64,000 nt of DNA from Nocardia concava NBRC 100430 (GCF_000308815.1 NZ_BAFX01000150.1:1-64000); one strand, 5' to 3'. Shown: positions 50,160 through 59,310, numbered from the stretch's first letter. The notes: generated by a model from the letters alone, not told the origin. Program-made: numbers and translations.

Positions 50160-51515
50160 ATGGCGACAGTGGCTTCGGGAGTGTTCCTCGATTGGGAGGA
50201 GCTGACGGGGCAGTCGAAGCTTGTCGTTGATTTGATCAGCTTTCCGATTTTCAGTGCTATCGCGGGGTGGTTGACCAACTGGACCGGTGTGTTGATGTTG
50301 TTCTGGCCGGTCTATTTCAAGGGTTTCCGGGTGCCGGGGCTGGAGATTCTGTATCCGTATCTGCCGCGGCGGGTGCAGGTGTTGCCGACGTTTTCGGGGG
50401 ACGGGCGGCGGCTGGGGTTTCAGGGGTTCATTCCGGCTCGGGCCGAGAAGATGGCCAGCATCTGTGTGGACAAGGCGCTGATGCGGATCGGGAGTCCGCG
50501 GGATTTCATTCATGAGCTCGATCTCGAGGGAATCGCGGACTATATCGCCGAGGTGGGGCGCAAGCAGGTGCCGGCCATGGTCGACGAGATCATGATGCAG
50601 GAGAACCCGGATCTGTGGGGCGCGGTGCCCAAGGCCGTGCGGAATGTGCTCTACCAGCGGATCGAGCGGGAGCTGCCGACCTTGGCGCGCACCGCGTTCG
50701 AGCGGCTCGGCGACAATGTCGACCAGCTGATCGACATCAAGGACTTCGTCATCCGGTACCTGCGGGAGAACCCGACCATCCTCAAGGACCTGACCACCAC
50801 CATCGCCGCGCCGGAGCTGAAGTTCATGGTGCGCGTCGGCCTGCTCGGCGCGCCGTTCGGCCTGCTGCTGGCGCTGTATATGCAGGTGCACCACCGGATT
50901 CCGGTGCTGGGCTGGCTGCCGGGCTGGTTCGTGATCCTGTCGGCGGCCGCGGCCATCGGCGTCATCGTCAATGTCATCGCCATCAAGATGGTGTTCGAGC
51001 CGGGCGATCCGCAGCCGCGCTACAAGTACCTGTGGAAGCAGGCGCTGCTGGCCAAGCGGCAGCCCGAGGCCGCCGCCGATCTCGCCAATATCCTGGCCTA
51101 CCAGGTGCTCACGCTGCCGAACCTGGCCCGCGAACTGCTGGACGGACCCAATGGCGACAAGACCCGGCAGCTGCTGGAACGGCTCATCTCCCAGGAGATC
51201 CACCGCCAGCTCGGGCCCACCCATTCGGTGGTGCGAACCGTATTCGGCAAGCGGCAGTTCGACAATCTGAAGATCGGCGCGACCACGGCCGCGGTCGGAC
51301 TGGCCCCGAGCCTGGCCGACGATCCGGAATTCGCGGCCACCCAGGCCAAGAAGATCGACGAGTTCGCCGCGCGCAAACTCCAGCACCTGACGCCGGGCGA
51401 GTTCATGGAGATGTTCTACGCCTCGGTGGAGCAGGACGCGTGGCTGCTGTATCTGCACGGCGCCGCGCTGGGCCTGGTGGTCGGGGCCGTGCATTTGATC
51501 CTTTTCGGCTGGTAG
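50160..51515 (+). CDS. DUF445 family membrane protein
   Basis: A 451-aa protein with hydrophobic segments at both ends (LVVDLISFPIFSAIAGWLTNWTGVLML near the N-terminus, LPGWFVILSAAAAIGVIVNVIAIKMVF mid-protein, YLHGAALGLVVGAVHLILFGW at the end) around a long helical, soluble middle, the layout of the DUF445/YheB family. ATG at 50160 directly follows the upstream spacer, with a strong start context. Function of the family is unknown. It is monocistronic, divergent from the toxin-antitoxin pair. Confidence 0.85.
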   Translation: MATVASGVFLDWEELTGQSKLVVDLISFPIFSAIAGWLTNWTGVLMLFWPVYFKGFRVPGLEILYPYLPRRVQVLPTFSGDGRRLGFQGFIPARAEKMASICVDKALMRIGSPRDFIHELDLEGIADYIAEVGRKQVPAMVDEIMMQENPDLWGAVPKAVRNVLYQRIERELPTLARTAFERLGDNVDQLIDIKDFVIRYLRENPTILKDLTTTIAAPELKFMVRVGLLGAPFGLLLALYMQVHHRIPVLGWLPGWFVILSAAAAIGVIVNVIAIKMVFEPGDPQPRYKYLWKQALLAKRQPEAAADLANILAYQVLTLPNLARELLDGPNGDKTRQLLERLISQEIHRQLGPTHSVVRTVFGKRQFDNLKIGATTAAVGLAPSLADDPEFAATQAKKIDEFAARKLQHLTPGEFMEMFYASVEQDAWLLYLHGAALGLVVGAVHLILFGW

Positions 51516-51532
51516 CAGACCGATTCGGAAAT

Positions 51533-51548
51533 CAAGCACGCGTGCTTG
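51533..51548. promoter_or_regulatory. 16-bp perfect palindrome, operator or weak terminator
   Basis: CAAGCACGCGTGCTTG, fully palindromic, between the DUF445 stop and the TIGR03084-family start, followed by CATTTTTC. It may be a TetR-type operator for the downstream gene or a 6-bp-stem terminator of the upstream one. Confidence 0.5.
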
Positions 51549-51580
51549 CATTTTTCTGACGGTGCTGCGATGCTCGTCCG

Positions 51581-52372
51581 GTGGCCGATCTCGAGGCATT
51601 GCTCGCCGACTTCACCGCCGAATGCGCCGCGCTGGACGCACTGATCGCGGATCTCGATCCGGCCGAATGGCAGCGCGATACACCTGCCGCGGGCTGGACC
51701 ATCGCCCACCAGATCGCCCACCTGAACTGGACCGATCAGGTCGCCGCGGTCGCGGCCACCGATCCCGCCGAGTTCGACCGGCAAGTGCAGGAAGCCCTGC
51801 CCAAGATGCTCACCTTCGTGGACGAGGCCGCCGCGGAGGGCGCGAAAACCCCAGCGCCGCAATTGCTCGCTGCCTGGCGGCGCGACCGTGCCGCGCTCGT
51901 CGAGGCGCTGCGCACGGTTCCGGCGGGCACCAAGCTGCCGTGGTTCGGGCCGCCCATGAGCCCGGCCTCGATGGTCACCGCGCGGCTCATGGAGACGTGG
52001 GCACACGGCCAGGACGTGGCCGACACGCTGGGCATCAAGCGCGAACCAACCGCCCGCCTGCGGCATATCGCGCATATCGGTGTGCGGACCCGCAATTTCG
52101 CTTATCTGACGCACGGCAAGGACGTGCCCGCCGAGGAGTTCCGTGTCGAGCTGACCGCGCCCGACGGCAGCGAGTGGAGCTGGGGACCCGAGAACGCCGC
52201 GCAGCGAATCACCGGTCCGGCCTTGGATTTCTGCCTGCTGGTGACTCAGCGGCGGCACTTCGATGATCTCGCGCTGCAGGTCGATGGCGATGACGCCCGC
52301 GAATGGCTAGGCCTGGCACAGGCTTTCGCCGGTCCCCCCGGAAGCGGCCGAGCGGCGGGTCAGTTCAACTGA
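51581..52372 (+). CDS. TIGR03084 family protein (DinB/mycothiol-dependent maleylpyruvate isomerase-like)
   Basis: A 263-aa protein. The N-terminal part contains GWTIAHQIAHLNWTDQVAA, the DinB-type helix with metal-ligand His positions, and METWAHGQDVADTLGI holds a second His; together they form the expected three-His metal site of the mycothiol-dependent isomerase family. The C-terminal 120 residues are beta-rich. GTG at 51581. It sits 32 bases after a perfect palindrome that could be its operator. Exact reaction not known. Confidence 0.82.
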   Translation: MADLEALLADFTAECAALDALIADLDPAEWQRDTPAAGWTIAHQIAHLNWTDQVAAVAATDPAEFDRQVQEALPKMLTFVDEAAAEGAKTPAPQLLAAWRRDRAALVEALRTVPAGTKLPWFGPPMSPASMVTARLMETWAHGQDVADTLGIKREPTARLRHIAHIGVRTRNFAYLTHGKDVPAEEFRVELTAPDGSEWSWGPENAAQRITGPALDFCLLVTQRRHFDDLALQVDGDDAREWLGLAQAFAGPPGSGRAAGQFN

Positions 52373-52764
52373 CCCGCCGCCCATCCCGGCCTCCGACCAG
52401 AAATCCCCAATTCCCACAGGGGCATGTGTTCTCTCGTGGAACCACGTTCCCGGAGAGGGAGCGAACGAGCGCCAGCCTGGGTGCGCCGTGCCTGGTGCCG
52501 ACCGGACGCCGTTGGCCGGAGGTCTCTTCGATGGCAGTCGAGTTGGCGCTCGCCGCTAATGAACTTTTTACCCAGGCTTACGCCGGGGAAAACATGTTGA
52601 TGTCCAACCTTTCCGTTCTGTGATCCTGCTCTCAATGGAGGGTCGGTTTACCTCGGGTTACCTTCGCCCCCGTAACCTGGACGCGCGTACGACTTTCAAT
52701 GGTGCGGGTCGCTGCGTCGTTCAGACGCAGGGGGACCAGGGGAGAGGGAAAGGACGCACCAGTC
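52373..52764. other. 392-base gap with one candidate small ORF
   Basis: Apart from the 30-codon ORF listed below, no coding sequence is supported. The region has some AT-rich stretches, and no clear repeat or operator was identified. Confidence 0.5.
52531..52623 (+). CDS. candidate 30-codon small protein
   Basis: ATG at 52531 has GGAGGT 7 bases upstream, one of the best ribosome-binding sites in this part of the window, and encodes MAVELALAANELFTQAYAGEN followed by MLMSNLSVL. One short amphipathic helix, no recognised motif. It sits in a 392-base gap between the TIGR03084-family gene and a secreted protein gene. Confidence 0.35.
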   Translation: MAVELALAANELFTQAYAGENMLMSNLSVL

Positions 52765-53421
52765 ATGTCGCACAAACGGCGCACGGCCCAGGCGTTCCGC
52801 TTCAGCGCCATTGTCACCGCGAGCATGGCCAGCATCGGGCTGACCGTCGCGGCCGGATCGTATATCGCCAACCAGATCGCCCACGAACCCGGCAAACTCG
52901 CCACCACACCGCCGGCCGACCGACCGGCCTCGATCGCCCTCGGCGGCGGCGCGGATCAGCCGGATGTCCAGGCCGCCGCACCAATTTCCGAAAAGATCGG
53001 TCTGACTTCGTTTTTCGCCGGCGCCCCGCAGGAACCGGCCACGCGGCTGACGATTCCGGCCCGCGTCCCGGGCACCGGCGCCGCCACGGCCGCCGAGGCA
53101 CCGCATCCGCTGGGCGCGCAGCTGAAGCTCGGCACCACCTATCTCGGCGCGCAAGTGGCGGCGGCCCAACATGATTCGCTGACACTCACCGTCGACACCA
53201 ATGTCTTCGCCGCGATCGCCGACGTGCTGCTGCACACCCCGCTGGGGGAGCAGCTCGGCATCAACGCCGATCCGACGGCGAACACGCAGCTGCGCACCGA
53301 CGTGGACGTCCACGGCGACGTGACGCTGACGCTCTCGGATCCGGGCCTGGGACGCTACGGCGTGCAGATCGTGCGCCATCCGGTCCCGGCTCCTGTGGAA
53401 GGCGCGTCCAGCGCTGTGTGA
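52765..53421 (+). CDS. membrane-anchored or secreted hypothetical protein
   Basis: A 218-aa protein. The basic head MSHKRRTAQAFR is followed by a hydrophobic stretch FSAIVTASMASIGLTVAAGSYIANQIA (a signal peptide or anchor), then a low-complexity Ala/Pro-rich stretch and a beta-rich C-terminal half (LKLGTTYLGAQVAAAQHDSLTLTVDTNVF). No catalytic motif. ATG at 52765 is selected over the 52699 start because the signal-like region begins here. Its stop overlaps the next gene's start (GTGA). Confidence 0.65.
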   Translation: MSHKRRTAQAFRFSAIVTASMASIGLTVAAGSYIANQIAHEPGKLATTPPADRPASIALGGGADQPDVQAAAPISEKIGLTSFFAGAPQEPATRLTIPARVPGTGAATAAEAPHPLGAQLKLGTTYLGAQVAAAQHDSLTLTVDTNVFAAIADVLLHTPLGEQLGINADPTANTQLRTDVDVHGDVTLTLSDPGLGRYGVQIVRHPVPAPVEGASSAV

Positions 53422-54644
53422 GACTTCCCGGTGTGTACGACTACTGCGTGATCGGCGGCGGCATCGTCGGGGTGGCCACCGCGCACCGCATTCTCGAACG
53501 CCATCCGGGGGCGAGCCTGCTGCTGGTGGAGAAGGCCGCGCAACTGGGCCTCCATCAGACCGGGCACAACAGCGGTGTCATCCACTCGGGCATCTATTAC
53601 GAGCCGGGCAGCCTGAAGGCACGGCTGTGCGTGCGCGGCGCGGAGCTCACCAAGGAATTCGCCGCGGCACACGATATTCCGTTCCGAGTGTGCGGAAAAC
53701 TGCTGGTGGCCACGGATGCCGCCGAGCACGCGCGCATGATGGCGCTCTACGAGCGGTCGGTCGCCAATGGCGTCGAGGTGGAACTGCTCGACGCCGCCGA
53801 GCTGGTGCGGCGCGAACCGCGGATCACCGGTGTGGGGGCGCTGTTCGTGGCGAGCACCGGCATCATCGACTACGGCCGGGTCACCCGGGCGCTGGCCGAC
53901 GAGGTCCGGGCCGCCGGGGGTGAGATCGTGCTCGGCGCGGAGATCGCGAGCATCATCGAAACAGACTCCGCGGTCGCGATTTCGGGGCCGACCGGACGCT
54001 GGCAAGCTCGGAATCTGGTCGTATGCGCGGGCTTGCAGGCCGATCGGATGGCGCGACTGGCGGGCCTGGGGATCGACCTGCGCATCGTGCCGTTCCGCGG
54101 CGAGTACTACCGGCTGCCGCCCGAGCGCGCGAATCTGGTGAGCACCCTCATCTATCCGATCCCGGATCCCGAATTGCCGTTCCTGGGCGTGCATTTGAGC
54201 CCCACCATCGACGGCGAGCTGACCGTCGGGCCGAACGCGGTGCTGGGCCTGGCCCGCGAGGGCTACCGCAAGGGCAGTGTGAACCTGCGCGACGCCCGGG
54301 AGATCCTGGGCTACCGCGGTTTTCACAAGGTCGCCGCCGCCAATGTCCGCACCGGGGTGCGGGAAATGCGCAATTCCCTGTTCAAGGGCGGCTATCTGGC
54401 CGAGTGCCGCCGCTACTGTCCCGAGCTGACCCGCTCCGATCTGCTGCCCCGCGAGGCCGGCATCCGCGCGCAGGCCGTGCTGCGTGACGGCACCCTGGCC
54501 CACGACTTCCTGCTCGAGCGCACGCCGCGCTCGGTGCACGTGCTCAATGCCCCGTCCCCGGCGGCCACCTCCGCCCTGCCCATCGCCGAGTACATAGCGG
54601 ATCGATTGGATGCCGCGTTCGATCCGGATCCGTCCAATAAATAG
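53418..54644 (+). CDS. lhgO: L-2-hydroxyglutarate oxidase (LhgO-type)
   Basis: A 408-aa FAD enzyme of the DAO family. CVIGGGIVGVATAHRIL is the FAD Rossmann motif, TGHNSGVIHSGIYYEPGSLKARLCV the highly conserved LhgO substrate region, VPFRGEYYRLP and PFLGVHLSPTIDGELTVGPNAVL the C-terminal signature. It oxidises L-2-hydroxyglutarate to 2-oxoglutarate and passes electrons to the quinone pool or oxygen. The GTG at 53418 overlaps the upstream stop (GTGA); GTG at 53433 gives VYDYCV and is an equally plausible start. Confidence 0.88.
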   Translation: MRLPGVYDYCVIGGGIVGVATAHRILERHPGASLLLVEKAAQLGLHQTGHNSGVIHSGIYYEPGSLKARLCVRGAELTKEFAAAHDIPFRVCGKLLVATDAAEHARMMALYERSVANGVEVELLDAAELVRREPRITGVGALFVASTGIIDYGRVTRALADEVRAAGGEIVLGAEIASIIETDSAVAISGPTGRWQARNLVVCAGLQADRMARLAGLGIDLRIVPFRGEYYRLPPERANLVSTLIYPIPDPELPFLGVHLSPTIDGELTVGPNAVLGLAREGYRKGSVNLRDAREILGYRGFHKVAAANVRTGVREMRNSLFKGGYLAECRRYCPELTRSDLLPREAGIRAQAVLRDGTLAHDFLLERTPRSVHVLNAPSPAATSALPIAEYIADRLDAAFDPDPSNK

Positions 54645-54690
54645 GATTGCTGTAGTACTTTTAAGGCAGCCGTGGGACAGGGAGCAGCCT

Positions 54691-55191
54691 ATGGGCCATT
54701 TCAAGTACGCGAGTGATGTCGGCGCACCGGTGGAAGTCGCGTTCACATACACGGACAACCACCAGTTCGTGCCGGACTGGGCCTTCGGCGTTGCCGCCTT
54801 CGAACCGGTCGGGGATTCCGACCACGGTGCCGGAGCCGTCTTCGCCGCGACCCTGCGCGTCGGCCTGTGGCATCCCACCATCGAGTGTGAGATCTCCGAC
54901 TACCGCCGCAACGCGGTCATCGAGTACACACTGCGCCGACGTCGGACGGGGAAGCCGACGTCGGCGTGCGCCAACTTCTGTGTCATCACCCTGCGTTTCG
55001 ACCCGCTGGGCTACGGTCGCGCGGTGCTGACCTCGGAGACCGAGTACTGGGTGCCGCGCGGACTCACCGGCAAGTTGCTCTCCAAGCTGGCCGCCGCATT
55101 GGTGCAGGCCACGGTCCGGCGGACCGAGTCGCAATTGCGTAGGGAGATAGAGGAATTCCACGGCACCGATCTTGTCGGCCGGATCGCGTAG
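54691..55191 (+). CDS. SRPBCC family protein
   Basis: A 166-aa protein. The fold signature is seen in MGHFKYASDVGAPVEVAFTYTDNHQFVPDWAFGV at the N-terminus and CEISDYRRNAVIEYTLRRR mid-protein, a beta-rich cradle for a hydrophobic ligand. These proteins bind lipids, polyketides or other hydrophobic molecules and a few act as cyclases or aromatases; no catalytic residues were recognised. ATG at 54691 with GGGAG 6 bases upstream. The RNase H gene starts 10 bases after its stop. Confidence 0.78.
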   Translation: MGHFKYASDVGAPVEVAFTYTDNHQFVPDWAFGVAAFEPVGDSDHGAGAVFAATLRVGLWHPTIECEISDYRRNAVIEYTLRRRRTGKPTSACANFCVITLRFDPLGYGRAVLTSETEYWVPRGLTGKLLSKLAAALVQATVRRTESQLRREIEEFHGTDLVGRIA

Positions 55192-55201
55192 GGTAGGCCG
55201 C

Positions 55202-55882
55202 ATGATCATCGTGAGCACCGACGGATCATGCCTGCGCAATCCGGGCGGCGCGATCGGCTGGGCCTGGGTCAATCACGCGGGCGGCTCGGCGAGCGGCGGT
55301 GCGCCTTCGGGTACCAACCAGATCGCCGAGTTGCGCGCGCTGCTGGAAGCGGTGCGCGCGCATCCCAGCGCCGAACCCCTGCTCATCGAGAGTGATTCGC
55401 TCTACGCGATCAAGTGCGCGTCGGAATGGATCAACGGGTGGCGCAACAACGGCTGGAAGACCTCCACCGGCGGTGCGGTCAAGAATGTCGAGCTGATCCA
55501 GCAGATCGACAGCGCCATCGCCGGCCGCCCCGGCCCGGTCCGGTTCCGCTGGGTGCGCGGACACGTGGGCAACTACTTCAACGAGCAGGCCGACACGCTG
55601 GCCGGTCAGGCGGCCCGCCAGGTGGCCGCCAGCGGCGTCGCCATCGAGCCGGAGGATCCGGCCCCGGCCGATCCGATCACCGAGCCGTTACCGGTGACCG
55701 AGCCCAAGACCGAGCCGCTGCCCATCACCCGGCCCGCCGAACACGGCGAAATGGTCACCGCCACCGCGCATTCCGCGGCGCCGACCCCGCGCCACCGGGC
55801 CGCGACCACCAAAACCGCAGCGACCACCAAGACCGCAGCGCCCGCCAAGGCCGTTGCGCCCGAGGCACTCACCCTCTTCTGA
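55202..55882 (+). CDS. ribonuclease H family protein with low-complexity C-terminus
   Basis: A 226-aa protein: IIVSTDGSCLRNPGGAIGW carries the first catalytic Asp, IAELRALLEAV a Glu, IESDSLYAIKC the next Asp, and FNEQADTLAGQAA the last acidic residue, so the RNase H active site is complete. It degrades RNA in RNA-DNA hybrids. The C-terminal 80 residues are low complexity, Thr/Pro/Ala-rich with imperfect TEPLP and KTAA repeats. ATG at 55202 follows the SRPBCC stop by 10 bases. The gene is followed by a REP-like hairpin and a terminator. Confidence 0.85.
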   Translation: MIIVSTDGSCLRNPGGAIGWAWVNHAGGSASGGAPSGTNQIAELRALLEAVRAHPSAEPLLIESDSLYAIKCASEWINGWRNNGWKTSTGGAVKNVELIQQIDSAIAGRPGPVRFRWVRGHVGNYFNEQADTLAGQAARQVAASGVAIEPEDPAPADPITEPLPVTEPKTEPLPITRPAEHGEMVTATAHSAAPTPRHRAATTKTAATTKTAAPAKAVAPEALTLF

Positions 55883-55892
55883 ACCTATACCC

Positions 55893-55967
55893 CGTCATTC
55901 CGGCGTGCTTTTGGCCGGAATCCACCCTGTCTCTATGGATCCCGGCCAAAAGCACGCCGGGATGACG
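55893..55967. repeat. REP-like paired inverted repeat
   Basis: Two 32-base arms (55893-55924 and 55936-55967) are 30/32 complementary, with an 11-base loop. Each arm carries short CCGG ends around CGTGCTTTTGG and the outer CGTCAT/ATGACG termini, the pattern of palindromic repeats that recur between genes in many bacteria. Likely a genomic repeat family rather than a gene-specific site. Confidence 0.7.
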
Positions 55968-55969
55968 AA

Positions 55970-56007
55970 AAGGGCCTGTCCCAGGTGTAATCCGAGGACA
56001 GGCCCTT
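55970..56007. terminator. terminator between RNase H and the mce operon
   Basis: A 12-bp stem, AAGGGCCTGTCC with complement at 55996-56007 and a 14-base loop, just after the REP-like repeat and 13 bases before the Mce-associated gene end. It can serve both convergent units. Confidence 0.75.
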
Positions 56008-56020
56008 GTTCGTCTGCGCG

Positions 56021-56932
56021 TCAGCTACCCGGCTTGGGCGCCGCGCTGGTCGGCGCGGGCGTGGCTTGGCCGGAGGGCTGGACACCCTGCTGGTTGTCGC
56101 CGCCCGGGGTCGCACCCGGGATGGCGCCGCCCGCATCGTTGCTGTAGATCGCGCGGAAGTCGGACACCAGCCACTTGCCGTCCTTCTTCTCGAGGTCGAC
56201 GAAGGCCGGGATCGGCAGCACCAGCGGCTGGTTGTGGAGATCGTTGCTGGCGGTCTGGAGGGCGTTCACCAGGACGGTCGCCTTGTCGGCGTCACCGGTC
56301 TCGTAGCCGCAGTGCAGGAAGTTCAGCGTCGCCTTCGCGTGCTGCTTGATCAGCAGCTCCTGCAGCTCGGTGGCCGCGGGTTCGAAGCTCTTCTTGAACT
56401 GACCGTCGGTGATCCGCGCCTTCACCTGTTCGGCGAAGTTGGGCATGGACTTGTCGTCGTAGGCGGTGAAGGTGCGCATGAAGTCACAGGCCGCCTGGGT
56501 GGGGGCCTCGCGCTCGTCGAGCTGGTTGGCGCGGGTGTGGGACTGCCACGCGAACCCGGCCGCCGCCGCGATGGCTCCGACCAGCAGCACGCCGAGCGCG
56601 ACCAGCGCGATCAGCGGCACGCCAACGGCCGACATCAGGGCCGACTTTCCGCCGGACGCCGATTCCGCTGCCGGTTCCGGCTTTTCGTCGGATTCCTTCG
56701 CCGAATCCGCGGTCTCGGCCTCGGCGTTGGCCTTGGGCTTGGCCTCGGCTGCAGACTCCGGCTCGGCGGCCTTCGGCTCGTCCTTGGACACCGTCACCTT
56801 CGGCTCGTCGGCCGTGCTCGGTTCGGCGTCCTTGCTCGGCGCCTCGGCGGCGGTCTCGGCGCTGCCCTGGGCATCGGCCTCGGCGATGGAATCGTCTTCG
56901 GTTTTCTTGTCCTGGGCAGCGTCGTCCGTCAT
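56021..56932 (-). CDS. Mce-associated membrane protein
   Basis: A 303-aa protein. A long, very acidic, Ala/Glu/Lys-rich N-terminal region (to about residue 95) precedes one hydrophobic helix, LIALVALGVLLVGAIAAAAGFAW, and an extracytoplasmic domain ending in DFRAIYSNDAGG. This is the layout of the Mce-associated (Mas/Mam) proteins found downstream of mceF, which stabilise Mce complexes in mycobacteria. It follows mceF by 90 bases on the same strand and probably belongs to the operon. The acidic head is unusually long. Confidence 0.85.
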   Translation of the reverse strand: MTDDAAQDKKTEDDSIAEADAQGSAETAAEAPSKDAEPSTADEPKVTVSKDEPKAAEPESAAEAKPKANAEAETADSAKESDEKPEPAAESASGGKSALMSAVGVPLIALVALGVLLVGAIAAAAGFAWQSHTRANQLDEREAPTQAACDFMRTFTAYDDKSMPNFAEQVKARITDGQFKKSFEPAATELQELLIKQHAKATLNFLHCGYETGDADKATVLVNALQTASNDLHNQPLVLPIPAFVDLEKKDGKWLVSDFRAIYSNDAGGAIPGATPGGDNQQGVQPSGQATPAPTSAAPKPGS

Positions 56933-57022
56933 GTATCGATCACTTTCCCGGTGCGCTGCGGACGCACCGTCTAGGTTTCGTCAGCGAGTATGCCTGTCGC
57001 ACACAAGAGCCGCGACGGCCAC

Positions 57023-58198
57023 TCACTTGATCGGGGGCAGGGTCCGTTCGTTCGGATCCGACCCCGCGGGCGGGAGCGCGCCATTGTTCGGCACGTCCGG
57101 TCGCGGGGCATTGCCCGAGCCGCGGATCTGCTGATCCGCAGGCGGATTCTGGCAGTAGCCCGCCCACCTCGGGAAGGTGTTCTCGGTGGCCACATCGGGT
57201 CGCACCTTCTTGGTGACGTAGTCACAGAAGGGCCGCATCGCGAGAGCGTCGACGACGGTGTAGAACTCGCCGTCGTGCGCCGGGACGCCGATGGCGGAGC
57301 TGCCGACCACCAGCGACGGGAACAGTGCGCGCAGCGCGGGGGTGCGCAGCTGCGCGGCCCTGGTGATGGCCGCGAAGTTGGCGGCCAGGCTGGTCATCGG
57401 ATCGGCGGTCTTGTCGAGCACCGCACCGAGTTCCTGCATCTGGCCGGGAGCCTGCTCCAGGATCTTCTGGAGTTCGGCATTCGCGTCGTTGAACTGAGTG
57501 AACAACACACCCGAATTACGGGTCAGCGTACCCAGATCCGGCTGGGCGAGCGAGGTGGTCCCGGAGATGGTCTGCAGATTCTTCAGCAGATTGGTGGTCT
57601 GCGGCAGCAGATTATCCAGGCCCGTGGTGGCCAGGCTGATGGCATTGATCATGGACCGCAGCTGATCCGGGCCGCCGGACAGCGCGGTGTCGAGCTCGGA
57701 GAGGATGACACCGAACTTGTCCGGATCCACCTGTGCGATCAGGGCACTGGAGTTGTCGAGCACCGACCACACCGGGGTCGGTGTCTTCACCTTGTTCACG
57801 TCGAACTGCACCACGGAACCGTTGTGCAGGTACGGAGCCTGATCGACATTGGGGCGGAAGTCGATGTACTGCTCGCCCGCGCCGGACAGCGCGCCGACCG
57901 CCACCAGCGTGTCGGAGGGAATGGAGTACTTCTTGTCGATCTCGGCGGTGGCCGCGATGGCCCCGCCGTTGTCGACCAGTTTGATCTCGGTGACCTTGCC
58001 GACCCGGTAGCCGCGCAGGGTCACATCGTTGCCCGCCTGCAGACCGCCGGAACGGTCGAGATTGACCGTCACCTTGTAGGTTTCGCGCAGCGGGTTCACC
58101 CGCATCACGCTGATCGCCAGGTAGGACGCGCCGAGCAGCAGGATGATCACCAGCGCGGTGTTGGAGACCAGGTTCTTGTGGCTCTTCACCCAGTTCAT
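57023..58198 (-). CDS. mceF: MceF family protein
   Basis: A 391-aa substrate-binding-type subunit of the Mce lipid transporter. An N-terminal anchor (NTALVIILLLGASYLAISVM) is followed by the MCE domain VTVNLDRSGGLQAGNDVTLRGYRVGKVTEIKL and a long helical region, with a C-terminal Cys pair (PFCDYV, GYCQNP). Lacks a lipobox. ATG at 58198 overlaps the mceE stop (ATGA). It forms the hexameric tunnel for lipid or sterol import together with MceA-E. Confidence 0.9.
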   Translation of the reverse strand: MNWVKSHKNLVSNTALVIILLLGASYLAISVMRVNPLRETYKVTVNLDRSGGLQAGNDVTLRGYRVGKVTEIKLVDNGGAIAATAEIDKKYSIPSDTLVAVGALSGAGEQYIDFRPNVDQAPYLHNGSVVQFDVNKVKTPTPVWSVLDNSSALIAQVDPDKFGVILSELDTALSGGPDQLRSMINAISLATTGLDNLLPQTTNLLKNLQTISGTTSLAQPDLGTLTRNSGVLFTQFNDANAELQKILEQAPGQMQELGAVLDKTADPMTSLAANFAAITRAAQLRTPALRALFPSLVVGSSAIGVPAHDGEFYTVVDALAMRPFCDYVTKKVRPDVATENTFPRWAGYCQNPPADQQIRGSGNAPRPDVPNNGALPPAGSDPNERTLPPIK

Positions 58199-59310
58199 CG
58201 GTGTCCCCCGTTGATCCGGCCGTAGATGATCTGCAGGACCTGGATCAGGCTGCCCCCGAAGTCGTTGAGGTCCTTGAGATCGAAGAACTTGCTGTTGGCC
58301 GGGTCGGTGAGCAGGCCGACATCGAGCAGCGTCAGTGTGCCCGCGACGGCGAGCGTGTCGCCCTTGAACGAGGCGTCGGCCTTGGGCCGAATCTCGTGCA
58401 GCGCGTCCAGCGCGGGTCCCAGGGTCTGGTCGGTGCGCGCCAGCGCGTTCATCAGCTGCGCCACATTGTCGAGCAGGCTGGCCAGGGCGTCGGAGGTGGT
58501 GTTGGCGTAATCGCCCAGGGCCGCACTGGTTGTCGAGACCTTGGTGAGCAGATCGCCGAGCGCCTGGTTGTTCTCGGCGATGGCGCCGATCATGCCGGGC
58601 AGGCTGTCGGCCACCGAACCGAGCTGCTGGTGGTTGGCCTCGATGGTGTTCGCCAGCGCGCTGAAACCGGCCAACGTGCCGTCGATGCGGCTGCTGTTGT
58701 TGTTGAGACTGGTCATGACGCTGGTCATCTGGGTGAGCACATGCGCCAGCTGGTCGCCGCGGCCGCCCACGATGGAGTCCAGCTCGGAGGTGAGCTTGGA
58801 CAGGTTGGCGATGCCGCCGCCGTTGAACAGCAACGAGATCGACATGAGCAGTTCCTCGACGGTCGCGCCCGCCGAGGTGTCGGTGAGCTTGCCGCCGTCC
58901 TTGATCATGGTCGCGCCGGGCGCGGTCTTGGGCTTGGACACCGCCACGAAGACGTCGCCGAGCGGGGTGGCCTGGCGCAGTTCCGCGGTACTGCCCTCGG
59001 GCAGCTCGATGTCCTTGCGGATGGACAGGTCGACATTGGCCTTGAAGTCCTTGGTGGTGATCTTGGTGACCACGCCGACGTCGGAGCCGCCGATCTTGAC
59101 CTTGGCCTGATCGGGCAGGTTCAGGGCATTGTCGAAAACCGCGTGCACGGTATAGGTTTCGCCGCCCGCGCCCGGCTTGGGCAGCGGCAGGCTCTCCACC
59201 GTCACACCGCAACCGGTTCCGACCAGGGCCGTCGCGGACACCGCGAGCATGATGACGGCGCGCCGGGCGCGCTTGCCGGAGCGAAGATCTCGCAGCAGAC
59301 GATTACTCAT
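58195..59310 (-). CDS. mceE: MceE family lipoprotein
   Basis: A 371-aa Mce subunit with a lipoprotein signal: AVSATALVGTGCGVTVESLPLP, the lipobox GTGC near residue 34, and the LPLP motif that marks MceE (LprK-type) proteins. MCE domain: DNALNLPDQAKVKIGGSDVGVVTKI, then coil-rich helices. Anchored by the lipid to the outer face of the membrane. ATG at 59310 overlaps the mceD stop. Confidence 0.9.
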   Translation of the reverse strand: MSNRLLRDLRSGKRARRAVIMLAVSATALVGTGCGVTVESLPLPKPGAGGETYTVHAVFDNALNLPDQAKVKIGGSDVGVVTKITTKDFKANVDLSIRKDIELPEGSTAELRQATPLGDVFVAVSKPKTAPGATMIKDGGKLTDTSAGATVEELLMSISLLFNGGGIANLSKLTSELDSIVGGRGDQLAHVLTQMTSVMTSLNNNSSRIDGTLAGFSALANTIEANHQQLGSVADSLPGMIGAIAENNQALGDLLTKVSTTSAALGDYANTTSDALASLLDNVAQLMNALARTDQTLGPALDALHEIRPKADASFKGDTLAVAGTLTLLDVGLLTDPANSKFFDLKDLNDFGGSLIQVLQIIYGRINGGHR

